64,000 nucleotides of DNA from assembly GCA_009772985.1 (NCBI GenBank), contig WOUS01000008.1:153332-217331 (forward strand). Reading direction: 5' to 3'. Shown here piece by piece: positions 7,343 to 15,759 of this stretch. The notes beneath the pieces were generated by a model that had not been told where the DNA came from, did no database searches, and was given only the letters and a program-made list of their open reading frames with translations. The stretch comes from Anaerolineaceae bacterium. Its GTDB lineage: Bacteria > Chloroflexota > Anaerolineae > Anaerolineales > Villigracilaceae. The position numbers and the translations under genes are program-made. Position 1 is the first letter of the stretch. Every line of letters starts with the position of its first letter.

Positions 7343-8563
7343 TCACCCGCCCGCCGAAATTCCTTCCCCCTTCTTCTCCCTCGCCAGCGCCAACAAAATC
7401 ACCGCACTCACCGTCCCGATTGCCAACCCACCGTACCAGATGGCCTGCGGGGCGATCTGGTCGTTCAAGAGTCCGCCCACGAGCGGGGCGGCGGCGCGGG
7501 CAAGACCCCAGGTGAACCAGTAGACGGTCATGTAGCGGCCGCGCAGGTCGGCGGGGGCGCGGTTGGCCGCGTACGTCGTCCCGGTCGGAACGAGGATGAG
7601 TTCGCCGAAGGTCAGGATGATCATGCTGACCCAGAAGCCCCAGAAGTTGCTCATCAGCGCCACACTGCCCACGCCGAGGGCGTAGACGAACATCCCGAGC
7701 GCCGCCATGCGGACCGGTTCGTGCTTGCGCGTGAACAGCGTGACGAAATACTGCACGAAGACGCACATCAGCGCGTTGGTGATGGGCAGCCACGAGTAGA
7801 GATATTCCGGCAGGCCGAAGTAGGTCTTGGTGTAGACTGCGAACAGCGTCCACATCATCAGCGGGGCGATCATGCCGAAGGTGATGGCGGCGACGACGCG
7901 GACGTAGCGCCGGTCGGCCAGGACCCGGCGGTAGTCGCGCAGGTTTTCGAGCAGGGATTCGGTCTGCTGGTGTTCCTGGCGGCGGAGCGTCTCACGGACG
8001 AAGAAGAGCAGGATCAGGCTGTAGGCCAGCATCCCGGCCGCCGCGCCGTAGAATGCCAGCGTGTAGGACCTCGAGACGATGAACCCGCCGATGGCCGGTC
8101 CGATGGCGATGCCGGCGTTGGAGAACATGCGCAGGATGGAGTAGGCGCGGTTGCGGTCCGCGGGCGGGATGATGTCGGCCATCATCGCGTCCGAGCCGAC
8201 CGCGTGGAACGGCATGGCCGCGCCCATCAGCGTCATCGGGACGAGGAAGCCGACGTAGGTCGTGGCGCGGCTCATCAGCAGGTACGCCAGTCCGTGCGCC
8301 AGCACCGCCGCGAACATGACCGGCTTGCGCCCGAAGCGGTCGGCGATGGAGCCGCCCAGGAACGAGACCGCCATCCCGGCGAAGGAACTGATGCTGATGA
8401 GCGAGGCGACGGTGGCGATGGGCTGCTGGAGGATTTTGCTGGCGTAGATCAACTGGAACGGCCAGATGAGGCTGGAGCCGATGGAACTGATGAGCACGCC
8501 AAGGGCTACCAGCCAGAACTGGCGCGGAAATGCGTTGAAGGTGTTGCGGAGGCGGGTGAGCAT
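7343..8563 (-). CDS. Major facilitator superfamily transporter
   Basis: The 406-residue protein has about 12 membrane helices, with the MFS loop 2-3 signature GGSIADRFGRKPVM and an equivalent cytosolic basic loop mid-protein (FFVRETLRRQEHQQ). It is a drug- or solute:proton antiporter-like permease; the substrate is unknown. A TAGAAT box ends 6 bases before the ATG, so the mRNA is probably leaderless. The gene's last 62 codons and trailer are duplicated at 6418-6622 beyond the PIN module, but this copy is complete. Confidence 0.85.
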   Translation of the reverse strand: MLTRLRNTFNAFPRQFWLVALGVLISSIGSSLIWPFQLIYASKILQQPIATVASLISISSFAGMAVSFLGGSIADRFGRKPVMFAAVLAHGLAYLLMSRATTYVGFLVPMTLMGAAMPFHAVGSDAMMADIIPPADRNRAYSILRMFSNAGIAIGPAIGGFIVSRSYTLAFYGAAAGMLAYSLILLFFVRETLRRQEHQQTESLLENLRDYRRVLADRRYVRVVAAITFGMIAPLMMWTLFAVYTKTYFGLPEYLYSWLPITNALMCVFVQYFVTLFTRKHEPVRMAALGMFVYALGVGSVALMSNFWGFWVSMIILTFGELILVPTGTTYAANRAPADLRGRYMTVYWFTWGLARAAAPLVGGLLNDQIAPQAIWYGGLAIGTVSAVILLALAREKKGEGISAGG

Positions 8564-8580
8564 GGGAGTATTCTAAATCT

Positions 8581-8700
8581 GTGTCATTGCGAGGAGCCCC
8601 GAGCGGAGCGAAGCGTAATCGAGGGGCGAGGAAGCAATCTCCTTATTGGCGCGGGGAAAGTCCCCGCAGGGGATTGCTTCGCTTCGCTCGCAATGACACG
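8581..8700. repeat. Palindromic interspersed repeat, copy A
   Basis: The 120-bp unit is bounded by perfect 13-bp inverted repeats GTGTCATTGCGAG / CTCGCAATGACAC. The interior also contains GCGGGGAAAGTCCCCGC, which folds. A related copy is at 33234-33332. This family of 'cattgcgag' palindromes is known to be scattered in many bacterial genomes. It fills the gap between the MFS gene and the pnp terminator. Confidence 0.8.
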
Positions 8701-8707
8701 TACTATC

Positions 8708-8741
8708 AAAAACCTTGCGAAGGTTCTGAACCTTCGCAAGG
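8708..8741 (-). terminator. Intrinsic terminator of pnp
   Basis: A perfect 13-bp stem (8713-8725 with 8729-8741) with a three-base loop is followed on the minus strand by TTTTT. It lies just after the pnp stop codon. Confidence 0.9.
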
Positions 8742-8749
8742 CTGGTTGA

Positions 8750-11038
8750 TTATCTGCGGTTGTACCCGCCGCCACCGGGACGCCGGTCGCCGCCGCCGGG
8801 ACGACGGTCACCGCCCGGTCGTCCGCCGCCCGGTCGCCCGCTGCCGGACTTCCGGCTGTCGCGTTCCTGGGCTTCCTCGATGGTCCAGCCCTCGAGCACG
8901 GCCTGGCGGCTCAAGCGGATCTTGCCCATCGGGTCAATGCCGGTCACCATGACGGTGATCTCGTCGCCCATCTTGACCACGTCTTCGACCTTCTCGACGC
9001 GTTCGCTGTCCAGTTGGGAGATATGCACCATGCCGTCGGTGCCGGGCAGGATTTCCACAAAGACGCCGAAGTCGGCGATGCGCACGACTTTGCCGGTATA
9101 GATGCGGCCGAGTTGCGGCGTTTCGGTGATGGCTTCGATGCGCTCGCGCGCCAGTTCTGCGCCCACGCCGTCGGTGGAGGCGATGTAGACCGTGCCGTCT
9201 TCCTCGATGTCAATCTTGGTGTGGGTCTCCTCCTGCAGGGCGCGGATGTTCTTGCCTCCCGGCCCGATGATGGCGCCGATCTTGTCCGAGGGGATCTTGA
9301 CGATGGTGATGCGCGGCACGTGCGGTTTCAGTTCGGGGCGCGGGGCGGGGATGGTCTCGGTAATCCTGTCCAGGATGAAGAGCCGCGCCAGGCGCGCCTG
9401 CTCCAGCGCCTGCTTCATGATCTCGGCGCTCAGGCCGGAAATTTTGATATCCATTTGCAGGGCAGTAATGCCCTCGGCCGTCCCGGCCACCTTGAAGTCC
9501 ATGTCGCCGAGGTGGTCTTCGGTGCCCTGGATGTCGGTCAGGATGGTGTACTTCGCGCCGTCCATGACCAGTCCCATCGCAACGCCCGCGACCGGGGCCT
9601 TGATCGGCACACCCGTGTCCATCAGCGCCAGCGTCGAGCCGCACACCGAGGCCATCGAGGACGAGCCATTGGAGGCCATCACTTCGGACACCAGCCGCAG
9701 GGCATAGGGGAACGTCTCCTTGCCTGGGATGACCGGCAGGAGGGCGCGTTCGGCCAGCGCGCCGTGTCCGATCTCGCGGCGGCTCTGTCCGCGCAGCATC
9801 TTCGCCTCGCCGGTGGAGAAGGGCGGGAAGTTGTAGTGGTGCATGTAGCGCTTGGTTTCGATGGGGGTGAGCGTGTCCAGTGTCTGCGATTCGGACAACG
9901 TGCCGAGCGTAACGAGGGTCAGGACCTGGGTCTCGCCGCGCGTGAACAGGCCGGAGCCGTGCGCCCGCGGGCTGAACCCGACCTCGCACCAGATCGGGCG
10001 GATCTCGGTCGGGGCGCGCCCGTCGGGGCGTTTGCCCAGTTCCAGGATGCGCGCCCGCACGACCTTCTTCTCGGCCTCGGCGAACGCCTCTTTGACGGCG
10101 ACCAGGCTCGGGGTCCCGGGCGCGGCGTATTCGGGGATGGTTTCCACGTCCGCCTCGTCCGAGACGCGGACTTTCGCGCTCTCGGTCGGGATGAGTTCCG
10201 CCACCAGGTTTTGTAGCAGGGCGTCCATCCCGGCGTAGAATTCCATTTTCATCAGCGGTTTGTCGAGCAGGTCGTTCATCGGGCCGCTGACGCGGGCGAA
10301 GACTTTTTCCTGCAAGGCCTGGTCGGGCAGGGCGAGGGTTACTTCGCGCTTGGCCTTGCCGACTTCGTCGCGCATTTTGAGTTGCAGGTCAATCAGCGGC
10401 TGGATGGACTTGTGGCCGTATTCCAGCGCGGCGGCCATGACATCTTCGGGAATCATCTCGGCCCCGGCTTCGACCATCAGGATGGCATCGCGCGTCCCGG
10501 CGATGCGCAGGTCGAGGTCGGATTTTTCGATTTCAGCGAAGGTGGGGTTGATGACGAACTGCCCGTCCACGCGCCCGACGCGCACTGCCGCGACCGGGCC
10601 GTTCCACGGGATGTCGGAGATCATCACGGCGGCGGAGGCGGCGTTGATGGCGAGCACGTCCAGCGGGTTCTCGGCGTCGGCCGAGAGCGAGTACATGATG
10701 ACCTGGACTTCGTTGCGCATGCCGTTGGGGAAGAGCGGGCGCAGCGGACGGTCCGTCAGGCGGGCGGTCAGGATGGCGTCGGTGGAGGGGCGTCCCTCGC
10801 GGCGGAAGAACGAGCCGGGGATCTTGCCGCCGGCGTACATGCGCTCTTCGTATTCGACCGTGAGCGGGAAGAAGTCAATGCCCTCGCGGATGCCGCCCAT
10901 GGTGGCGGCGGCGAAGATGATGGAGTCGTTCAGGTGGACCGTGACGGCTCCTCCGGCCTGTGCGGCCAGTTTGCCGGTCTCGATGGTAATCGTCCGGCTG
11001 CCCACCGTGGTGGTGTAGCGTTTTGTTTCTGGTTTCAT
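8750..11038 (-). CDS. pnp: Polyribonucleotide nucleotidyltransferase (PNPase)
   Basis: The 762-residue enzyme has two RNase PH domains separated by a helical linker, a KH domain (GPGGKNIRALQEETH, about residue 565) and an S1 domain (GRIYTGKVVRIADFGVFVEI, about residue 630). It degrades RNA 3' to 5' by phosphorolysis as a trimer and is a degradosome component. The C-terminus ends in an unusual RPGGG/DRRPGGG repeat of about 30 residues that may bind RNA. ATG 11038 has AGGAGA upstream. It follows rpsO in the same direction, the order seen in many bacteria, but the hairpin between them suggests partly separate transcription. Confidence 0.97.
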   Translation of the reverse strand: MKPETKRYTTTVGSRTITIETGKLAAQAGGAVTVHLNDSIIFAAATMGGIREGIDFFPLTVEYEERMYAGGKIPGSFFRREGRPSTDAILTARLTDRPLRPLFPNGMRNEVQVIMYSLSADAENPLDVLAINAASAAVMISDIPWNGPVAAVRVGRVDGQFVINPTFAEIEKSDLDLRIAGTRDAILMVEAGAEMIPEDVMAAALEYGHKSIQPLIDLQLKMRDEVGKAKREVTLALPDQALQEKVFARVSGPMNDLLDKPLMKMEFYAGMDALLQNLVAELIPTESAKVRVSDEADVETIPEYAAPGTPSLVAVKEAFAEAEKKVVRARILELGKRPDGRAPTEIRPIWCEVGFSPRAHGSGLFTRGETQVLTLVTLGTLSESQTLDTLTPIETKRYMHHYNFPPFSTGEAKMLRGQSRREIGHGALAERALLPVIPGKETFPYALRLVSEVMASNGSSSMASVCGSTLALMDTGVPIKAPVAGVAMGLVMDGAKYTILTDIQGTEDHLGDMDFKVAGTAEGITALQMDIKISGLSAEIMKQALEQARLARLFILDRITETIPAPRPELKPHVPRITIVKIPSDKIGAIIGPGGKNIRALQEETHTKIDIEEDGTVYIASTDGVGAELARERIEAITETPQLGRIYTGKVVRIADFGVFVEILPGTDGMVHISQLDSERVEKVEDVVKMGDEITVMVTGIDPMGKIRLSRQAVLEGWTIEEAQERDSRKSGSGRPGGGRPGGDRRPGGGDRRPGGGGYNRR

Positions 11039-11194
11039 GATTTTTCTCCTGTAGCGCAAAATGCCATTTTGCGCCACTCTAATCCCGCCAGGTCAGGGAC
11101 TGAAGAACGATGACAACGCATGGTGAAACGAATAAGCGAATGGTAACGAATGGTTGTCAGCGCTATTCAATTCCCGACGAGCGGGTGACATTAT

Positions 11195-11225
11195 AAAAAG
11201 AGTAGATGGGCTTCGACCCATCTAC
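11195..11225 (-). terminator. Intrinsic terminator of rpsO
   Basis: GTAGATGGG (11202-11210) pairs with CCCATCTAC (11217-11225) and is followed on the minus strand by CTTTTT. It lies between rpsO and pnp and would limit read-through into pnp. Confidence 0.85.
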
Positions 11226-11240
11226 CCGGGCAACCCTTTT

Positions 11241-11513
11241 CTATTTCCGGCGCAGTTTCAACTGCTCGGTCAGCGCCAGGTAGCGCTGGTAGTTGGCCTT
11301 GCGCAGGTAGGCGAGCAGCCTGCGCCGCTGCCCGACCATCTGGAGCAGACCGCGGCGGCTGGCCTCATCGTGCTTGTGTGTGCGCAGATGTTCGGTCAAC
11401 TGCAGGATGCGGTTGGTCAGGATGGCCACCTGGACTTCCGGCGAGCCGGTGTCGGTCTCGTGACGGTGGTAATCTGTGATGACCTTGGTCTTGATCTCTT
11501 TTGCGAGCGGCAT
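11241..11513 (-). CDS. rpsO: Small ribosomal subunit protein uS15
   Basis: The 90-residue product matches S15 along its whole length, with the conserved [16 protein letters not shown] block and the [18 protein letters not shown] helix that bind 16S rRNA. It is a primary binder in 30S platform assembly. The gene lies immediately upstream of pnp, with its own terminator between them. Confidence 0.98.
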   Translation of the reverse strand: MPLAKEIKTKVITDYHRHETDTGSPEVQVAILTNRILQLTEHLRTHKHDEASRRGLLQMVGQRRRLLAYLRKANYQRYLALTEQLKLRRK

Positions 11514-11634
11514 GACGTGTGCTATCCTTTCTCTGAATTTTGAGCAGGTCTCCGCACAGGCAGGGTTGGCCGCCGGTGGGACCAGTCAATGCGGGCGGGA
11601 TTATACCAGAATTTATGGAGCGGGAAGGGCGGAA

Positions 11635-12459
11635 TTAGCGGCCTTTCCCCTGCGGGGACGATGCGGCGGTGCGGAATGCCTCCCGCAGGCTGGATTGCAG
11701 TTCGGCGGGCAGGGCGGGCAGGATGCGCCGCAGGGTGCGCAGCATCATCGCGCTCGGGCTTTCCTGCACCACCGCGTGCAGGAAGACGGTCGTCTCGGTG
11801 GCCGAGACGCGGCTCAGCGCGGCGAGACAGGCCTGCAGGTCCATTTGCGTGGCCGGTCCGGCCATCTCCACCGCCGGGCGCAGGATGCGGAAGACAGCCG
11901 GCAGGTTCTCGAAGTCCGGGTCGTGGAGCAGGGGGATGAGTGCCTGCATGCCCCAGACCTGGAAAGACGAGCGCGGCGACTTGAGCCAATCTTCGAGCAG
12001 GAGGAAGAGCGCGTCCGCATTTTCGCGGCGCAGGCGTGCAAACGCGTCCGTCAGCAGCGCCTGGCGCACCGCCTTGTCGGTGGACTGGACGAGCCAGTCC
12101 GGCAGCCGCGTCAGGGCGGGGATGGCCTGCGCGGGCGGGATCATCCCCAGCAGGCGCGCGGCCAGCAGGCGCGTCTCCAGCCAGCCGGACTTCCACAGGG
12201 AGGTGACGAGCGCCACGCCTTCGAGCGGGCGGGCGTCTGCCAGCGGGGCGAGTTCGCGCTCCACCTGGCGCAGCACCGGGGTGGGGGTGTGGTAAGTGGG
12301 CAGGCTGAGCCGCCGCGCCACCTGCGAGGCGCGCATGGTGTGGTTGGTGTAGAACTCCAGGAATTCGGTCAGGGCGCGCATGAATGCCTCCGGTTGGCCG
12401 AATTGGTCCGAGAGCCGGGCGGCTTGTGTTTTCAGGCGGGCGAGGTCAATGGCAGGCAT
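11635..12459 (-). CDS. HEAT-like helical-repeat protein
   Basis: This 274-residue soluble protein is nearly all alpha-helical and shows repeating helix pairs, for example the LVTSLWKSGWLETRLLAARLLGMIP and LLEDWLKSPRSSFQVWGMQALIPLL regions. That pattern resembles HEAT repeats and, in the tryptophan placement, the AlkD-type DNA alkylation repair family, but the key AlkD residues could not be assigned. No signal peptide is present. A short degenerate tract (cagtaaccagtgatcag) lies just upstream of the ATG. Function is not claimed beyond a protein- or DNA-binding scaffold. Confidence 0.5.
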   Translation of the reverse strand: MPAIDLARLKTQAARLSDQFGQPEAFMRALTEFLEFYTNHTMRASQVARRLSLPTYHTPTPVLRQVERELAPLADARPLEGVALVTSLWKSGWLETRLLAARLLGMIPPAQAIPALTRLPDWLVQSTDKAVRQALLTDAFARLRRENADALFLLLEDWLKSPRSSFQVWGMQALIPLLHDPDFENLPAVFRILRPAVEMAGPATQMDLQACLAALSRVSATETTVFLHAVVQESPSAMMLRTLRRILPALPAELQSSLREAFRTAASSPQGKGR

Positions 12460-12487
12460 GTTCCAGTATTCAGTAACCAGTGATCAG

Positions 12488-13219
12488 TTATCGGTGGACA
12501 TTGTACTCGACTGGCGTGACTTTGGATTTGATTTCCGCTTCCAGCGCCTCCAGCGCGGACCGTGTGCCTGCCACCGCCGCATCGAGCGGGAGCACCGTCT
12601 TGTCTGGTTCGCGGCGCAGCTTCATCTCCACGCCGCCCTGGCCGAGGGCGCGTTCGCTGACCGTCAGCCGGATGGGGCAGCCGATCAAGTCCGCGTCGTT
12701 GAACTTGACGCCCGGGCTTTCGTCGCGGTCGTCGTAAAGGACTTCGATGCCCGCGGCTTGCAGGTCGGCGTAGAGGCTGTCGGCGGTCTCTTCGGCCTGG
12801 GGTGTGCCTTTGCCGCGCAGCAGGACGAGATGCACCTGGAACGGGGCGACTGTGACCGGCCAGACGAGACCGTGTTCGTCGTGGTGCTCTTCGGCTACGC
12901 AGGCCAGCAGGCGGCCCACGCCGATGCCGTACGAACCCATGATGACCGGTTTCTGCTGTCCGTCTTTATCGAGGAAAGTGCAGCCGAGGGAGTCCGAGTA
13001 GCGCGTGCCGAGTTTGAAGATGTTGCCCACTTCCACGCCGCGCGACATCCGCAGGGGACTGCTGCATTCCGGGCAGGCATGGCCTTCGTCCGCTGCGGCG
13101 AGGTCGGTGACGATATCGGCCTGGTAATCGCGCGGATAGTTGGTGTTGAACAGGTGGGTGTCGGCCTCGTTGGCCCCGGCGACGAGGTTGGGGGAAGCGG
13201 GGATGCTGTCATCTACCAC
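12488..13219 (-). pseudogene. proS: Bacterial-type prolyl-tRNA synthetase, C-terminal fragment
   Basis: The 243-codon frame carries the end of the INS editing domain (VDDSIPASPNLVAGANE), motif 3 (MGSYGIGVGRLLA, about residues 94-106) and the HGTP anticodon-binding domain through to a normal C-terminus. It is offset by one frame from the N-terminal fragment and would have to start at GTG 13219 without a clear ribosome site. All landmarks after the break are intact. It is therefore either a recent pseudogene, a frameshift error in the assembly, or half of a split enzyme; the first is favoured because a complete archaeal-type proS lies close by. Confidence 0.8.
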
Positions 13220-14262
13220 GATTTGTAGGGGCGGGGCTTGTCCCCGCCCGGGGGCGGCACCGCACCGATGGCCTTGATCTCATCTTCCGTGGCAGGCCGC
13301 AGGTCGCGCGCGCCGACGGCGTTGGCGAGTTTGGTCTCGTTCAGTTCCATGTCGCCGCGGATGACGGCGAAGATGAATTTCTCGGTCAGTTCTTCACCTT
13401 CCGGAATGGTCGCCACGAAGAAGACGGCCTTGGCGGTTTTTGATTTCGGCAGGCCGAGGAAGTTCGCCAGTTCTTCGATGGACTTGCACGCCGGGGTTTT
13501 GACCTTCTCGATGGGTTTCAACTCTTCCGGGGCGGCGGGCGTCTTCTGGAAACGCGCCACCTGACGGTTGGCAGTGTAGCCGCACTTGTCGCACAGGATG
13601 AGCGTGTCCTCGCCGATGGGAGTCAGGTACATGTACTCGTGGGCCAGTTTGCCGCCCATCATGCCGGTGTCGGATTTGACCGCGATCACGTTCAGCCCGC
13701 AGCGGCGATAGATGTTGAAATAGGCCTGGTAATGGGCGCGGTATTGCTTGTCGAGACCGTCCCAGTCCGTGTCGAGGCTGTAACTATCCTTCATCGTGAA
13801 CTCGCGCACACGGATCAGCCCGGCGCGCGGACGCGGGTCGTCGCGCCACTTGGTCTGGATATGGTAGACCAGCCGCGGCAACTGCTTGTAGGACTGGACT
13901 TCACGCCGCACGAGGTCGGCGACCACCTCCTCGTGGGTCATGGCGAGAACCATGTCGCGGTCGTTCTTGTCCTTGAAGCGGCCCATCTCCGAGCCGATTT
14001 GGTACCAGCGCCCGGTCTCTTTCCAGACCTCGGCGGGATGGACAACCGGCATCGAGATTTCCTGTCCGCCGATCTTTTCCATTTCGTCGCGCAGGATGGA
14101 CTCGATCTTTTGCATCGAGCGTTTGGCGAGGTGCAGGTAGGAGAAGATGCCCGCCCCGAGCGGACGGATGAATCCGGCGCGCATCAGCAGTTGGTGGCTG
14201 ACCACCTCCGCCTCGGTGGGGGCGTTGCGCAGGGTTTGGCCGAAGAGTTGGGAGAGACGCAT
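13213..14262 (-). pseudogene. proS: Bacterial-type prolyl-tRNA synthetase, N-terminal fragment
   Basis: The 349-codon frame holds the class II catalytic N-terminus (start RLSQLFGQTLRNAP), motif 2 around residues 144-162 (RPRAGLIRVREFTMKDS) and most of the INS editing insertion. After AIGAVP (residue 336) the expected GYASP-type segment is replaced by a run encoded by a GC-rich hairpin, and the frame stops at TAG 13213-13215. The frame of the C-terminal fragment continues one base earlier. ATG at 14262 lies just downstream of a terminator, so the gene had its own promoter. Bacterial ProRS charges tRNA-Pro and edits Ala-tRNA-Pro through INS. Confidence 0.85.
13222..13250. repeat. GC-rich palindrome inserted in proS
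   Basis: GGGCGGGG (13229-13236) pairs with CCCCGCCC (13242-13249) around loop CTTGT, preceded by TTTGTAG. This 'gtaggggcggggc' hairpin is a typical intergenic repeat type, but here it sits exactly where the proS frame breaks and replaces coding sequence of the INS domain. Confidence 0.75.
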
Positions 14263-14296
14263 GATGGGTCACCTTTAGATGCAGATATCATTTGTC

Positions 14297-14325
14297 CAAA
14301 AAACTGCCCGTGTCCGACGGGCAGT
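14297..14325 (-). terminator. Intrinsic terminator of the toxin-antitoxin cluster
   Basis: ACTGCCCG (14303-14310) pairs with CGGGCAGT (14318-14325) and is followed on the minus strand by six T. It ends the cluster at 14353-15587 before proS. Confidence 0.85.
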
Positions 14326-14352
14326 CTGGTGTGTTAGCCGGGTTGAAGCGCC

Positions 14353-14583
14353 TCAGGCGTATGCAAAAACATCCATTTTCACTGATTTCACCGGCTTTGC
14401 ATTTCCATGCACCAGTAAACGGACTTTTTCAACTGTCTCGCTGGTAAATACTTCCTCGCCACAGTGGTCGCATACCTGGGCCGGGATATTTTCAACCTGC
14501 ACTGACCTTCCGTCAATCTGGAATACTTCGCTGATCAATTCGTGGTGCGCTTTTTTTGAACCGCAAACGTGGCATTTGAACAT
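14353..14583 (-). CDS. YgiT/MqsA-type zinc-finger antitoxin
   Basis: The 76-residue protein has two CxxC pairs, C4/C7 and C38/C41, that form the zinc site of the MqsA/YgiT N-terminal domain, then a short tail SETVEKVRLLVHG without the long helix-turn-helix domain of full MqsA. ATG 14583 sits two bases from the end of the DUF4258 gene, so the pair is translated together. In related pairs the zinc protein neutralises the DUF4258 partner; that is inferred here from order and spacing. Confidence 0.75.
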   Translation of the reverse strand: MFKCHVCGSKKAHHELISEVFQIDGRSVQVENIPAQVCDHCGEEVFTSETVEKVRLLVHGNAKPVKSVKMDVFAYA

Positions 14584-14585
14584 GG

Positions 14586-14894
14586 CTACCTCCGTTTCTC
14601 GAACTCGATCCATTCGTTTGGATCAGGCTCATACAAGGTGATGATTCTTGCCAATTCGCTGTCGGCATAGGATACCTGCATATGCAGCGGACGCCCTGAT
14701 TTTGTGAAACCAAGCAGCAGGCAACTGGGCGTGTACTTGTCTTGCGGATAATCTTCGATGATCCTGGCATTCTCCGCCATCTGGCGTATTTCGGATTCAG
14801 GGATATTCCGCTCAACGGCCCTGCGCAGGGCATGGCGTGTGAAGTCAAATTGACCCTGCGCGAGTTGCCGGCGAATTTTCTCCAGTGGTTTCAT
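14586..14894 (-). CDS. DUF4258 protein, probable toxin
   Basis: The 102-residue protein has the DUF4258 pattern: an N-terminal FTRHALRRAVERNI helix with a conserved His and Arg, the IIEDYPQDKYTPSCLLLGF strand pair, then a GRPLHMQVSYADSELARIITLYEPDPNEW core. The family shares a fold with RelE/MqsR-like mRNA interferases, and members commonly sit beside YgiT-type antitoxins as here. RNase activity is inferred and not visible as a certain catalytic motif. It lies 10 bases downstream of the VapC gene, in one run of four genes. Confidence 0.7.
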   Translation of the reverse strand: MKPLEKIRRQLAQGQFDFTRHALRRAVERNIPESEIRQMAENARIIEDYPQDKYTPSCLLLGFTKSGRPLHMQVSYADSELARIITLYEPDPNEWIEFEKRR

Positions 14895-14904
14895 CTACGC
14901 TATT

Positions 14905-15348
14905 TTACAACAAAAACCAATCGAAATCTCCCAACCAGACAGCCCAGTCCACTGCTTTTGCCATGGGTTCATCCGCTGTAATCAGGGGGATGTTCAATTG
15001 TTGAGCAAGGACTGCGTAACAGGCGTCATAGGCGGTTAAATTTTTCTCTGAGGCCAGCAGGAGTGCGGCTTGCATCAAGTCGGCCGTGGAAACCGGCTTC
15101 AATGCCAGCGTGTTCAAGTCCACCAGATCAGCCTGCGAATCTTTCAGGGAGCGCCCGAAGCGGCGCATGTATTTCAGCAGGATGTTGGCGCACTCGATAT
15201 AGAACAGGTCGGGGACGTAGAATTCGGCGGGCGGGTCTTCGGTCAATCTGGCGAAGAGAGCGTGCGCCCGGTCCGAGAGAGGCTCATCCACGAAGAGTTT
15301 GATCCCAACGCTGGCATCCACAACGAAACGCAACCGCTCCTCGCTCAT
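14905..15348 (-). CDS. vapC: VapC-family PIN-domain toxin
   Basis: This 147-residue protein shows PIN acidic residues D11 (FVVDAS), E52 (YIECANIL), D108 (TAYDACYAVLA) and D126 (LITADEP). VapC proteins are RNases that cleave tRNA or rRNA when not bound by antitoxin. It overlaps the upstream antitoxin gene by ATGA, the usual vapBC coupling. The TA operon and its DUF4258/YgiT companion lie between the proS fragment and a second proS 5' end. Confidence 0.88.
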   Translation of the reverse strand: MSEERLRFVVDASVGIKLFVDEPLSDRAHALFARLTEDPPAEFYVPDLFYIECANILLKYMRRFGRSLKDSQADLVDLNTLALKPVSTADLMQAALLLASEKNLTAYDACYAVLAQQLNIPLITADEPMAKAVDWAVWLGDFDWFLL

Positions 15349-15587
15349 CGCTTGCGGTCCTCGCGCAACAGGTCGAGACTGGAGGGGGACTTCGCGGGGG
15401 GCGCAAACCGGCGGCGGCGGATGGAAGCCAGCGCTTTTGCCTGTTCCCTCTGGCGCTCCTCATCCTCCAAGGCTCGTGTCAGCATCGTCACCACCTGCGC
15501 GCTCAGTGACCGGTTGCGGCTCTGCGCGAATTGCCGCAGGCGCTGGTAGAGATCATCGGGAATACTTCGGACATGCAGGGTATTCAT
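15345..15587 (-). CDS. Ribbon-helix-helix antitoxin (FitA/VapB-like)
   Basis: The 80-residue protein begins MNTLHVRSIPDDLYQRLRQFAQ and continues with NRSLSAQVVTML, the strand-helix-helix pattern of Arc/FitA DNA-binding antitoxins. The basic C-terminal region (SIRRRRFAPPAKSPSSLDLLREDRKR) should bind and inhibit VapC. As in other vapBC operons it would repress its own promoter. A candidate promoter and palindromic operator are at 15611-15640. A ribosome site AAAGGAG precedes the ATG. Confidence 0.85.
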   Translation of the reverse strand: MNTLHVRSIPDDLYQRLRQFAQSRNRSLSAQVVTMLTRALEDEERQREQAKALASIRRRRFAPPAKSPSSLDLLREDRKR

Positions 15588-15610
15588 CGTTCACTCCTTT
15601 CTCGAAGGAG

Positions 15611-15640
15611 AGTATAGCACGACTGGTTGCATATTGCAAC
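15611..15640 (-). promoter_or_regulatory. vapBC promoter with overlapping palindromic operator
   Basis: On the minus strand TTGCAA (15639-15634), a 17-base spacer and TATACT (15616-15611) form a good sigma-70-type promoter. The palindrome GTTGCATATTGCAAC at 15626-15640 covers the -35 box and fits an autoregulatory operator. It begins where the proS relic ends. Confidence 0.65.
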
Positions 15641-15694
15641 ATCGGCGGAAGGGGCGTCACGCAGGGTCTGGCCGAAGAGGTTGGATATTTTCAT
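15641..15694 (-). pseudogene. Relic of a proS 5' end
   Basis: From ATG 15694 the frame reads MKISNLFGQTLRDAPSADV, which is the start of a bacterial-type ProRS (the copy at 14262 begins MRLSQLFGQTLRNAPTEAEV). Homology also extends a little upstream of the ATG (AAGG followed by a G/C-rich stretch and CAYCATG). It ends abruptly after 18 codons at the vapBC operator. Synonymous and non-synonymous differences show it is a diverged copy, not a recent exact duplication. Confidence 0.75.
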
Positions 15695-15759
15695 GGTGGC
15701 CCGCCTTACGTTGGCGCGTTTACGCGGCTGAACGTTGAAACGTGCCAACGTGTGAACGT

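Noticed and set aside
7208-8749. A 513-codon plus-strand frame across the MFS gene
   Set aside because: It is the antisense of a clear 12-helix transporter and includes the palindromic repeat.
12488-14262. Naturally split, functional ProRS
   Set aside because: The break lies within the INS domain at a repeat insertion, the second part lacks a clear ribosome site, and an intact second proS is present. Split function is possible but less likely than decay.
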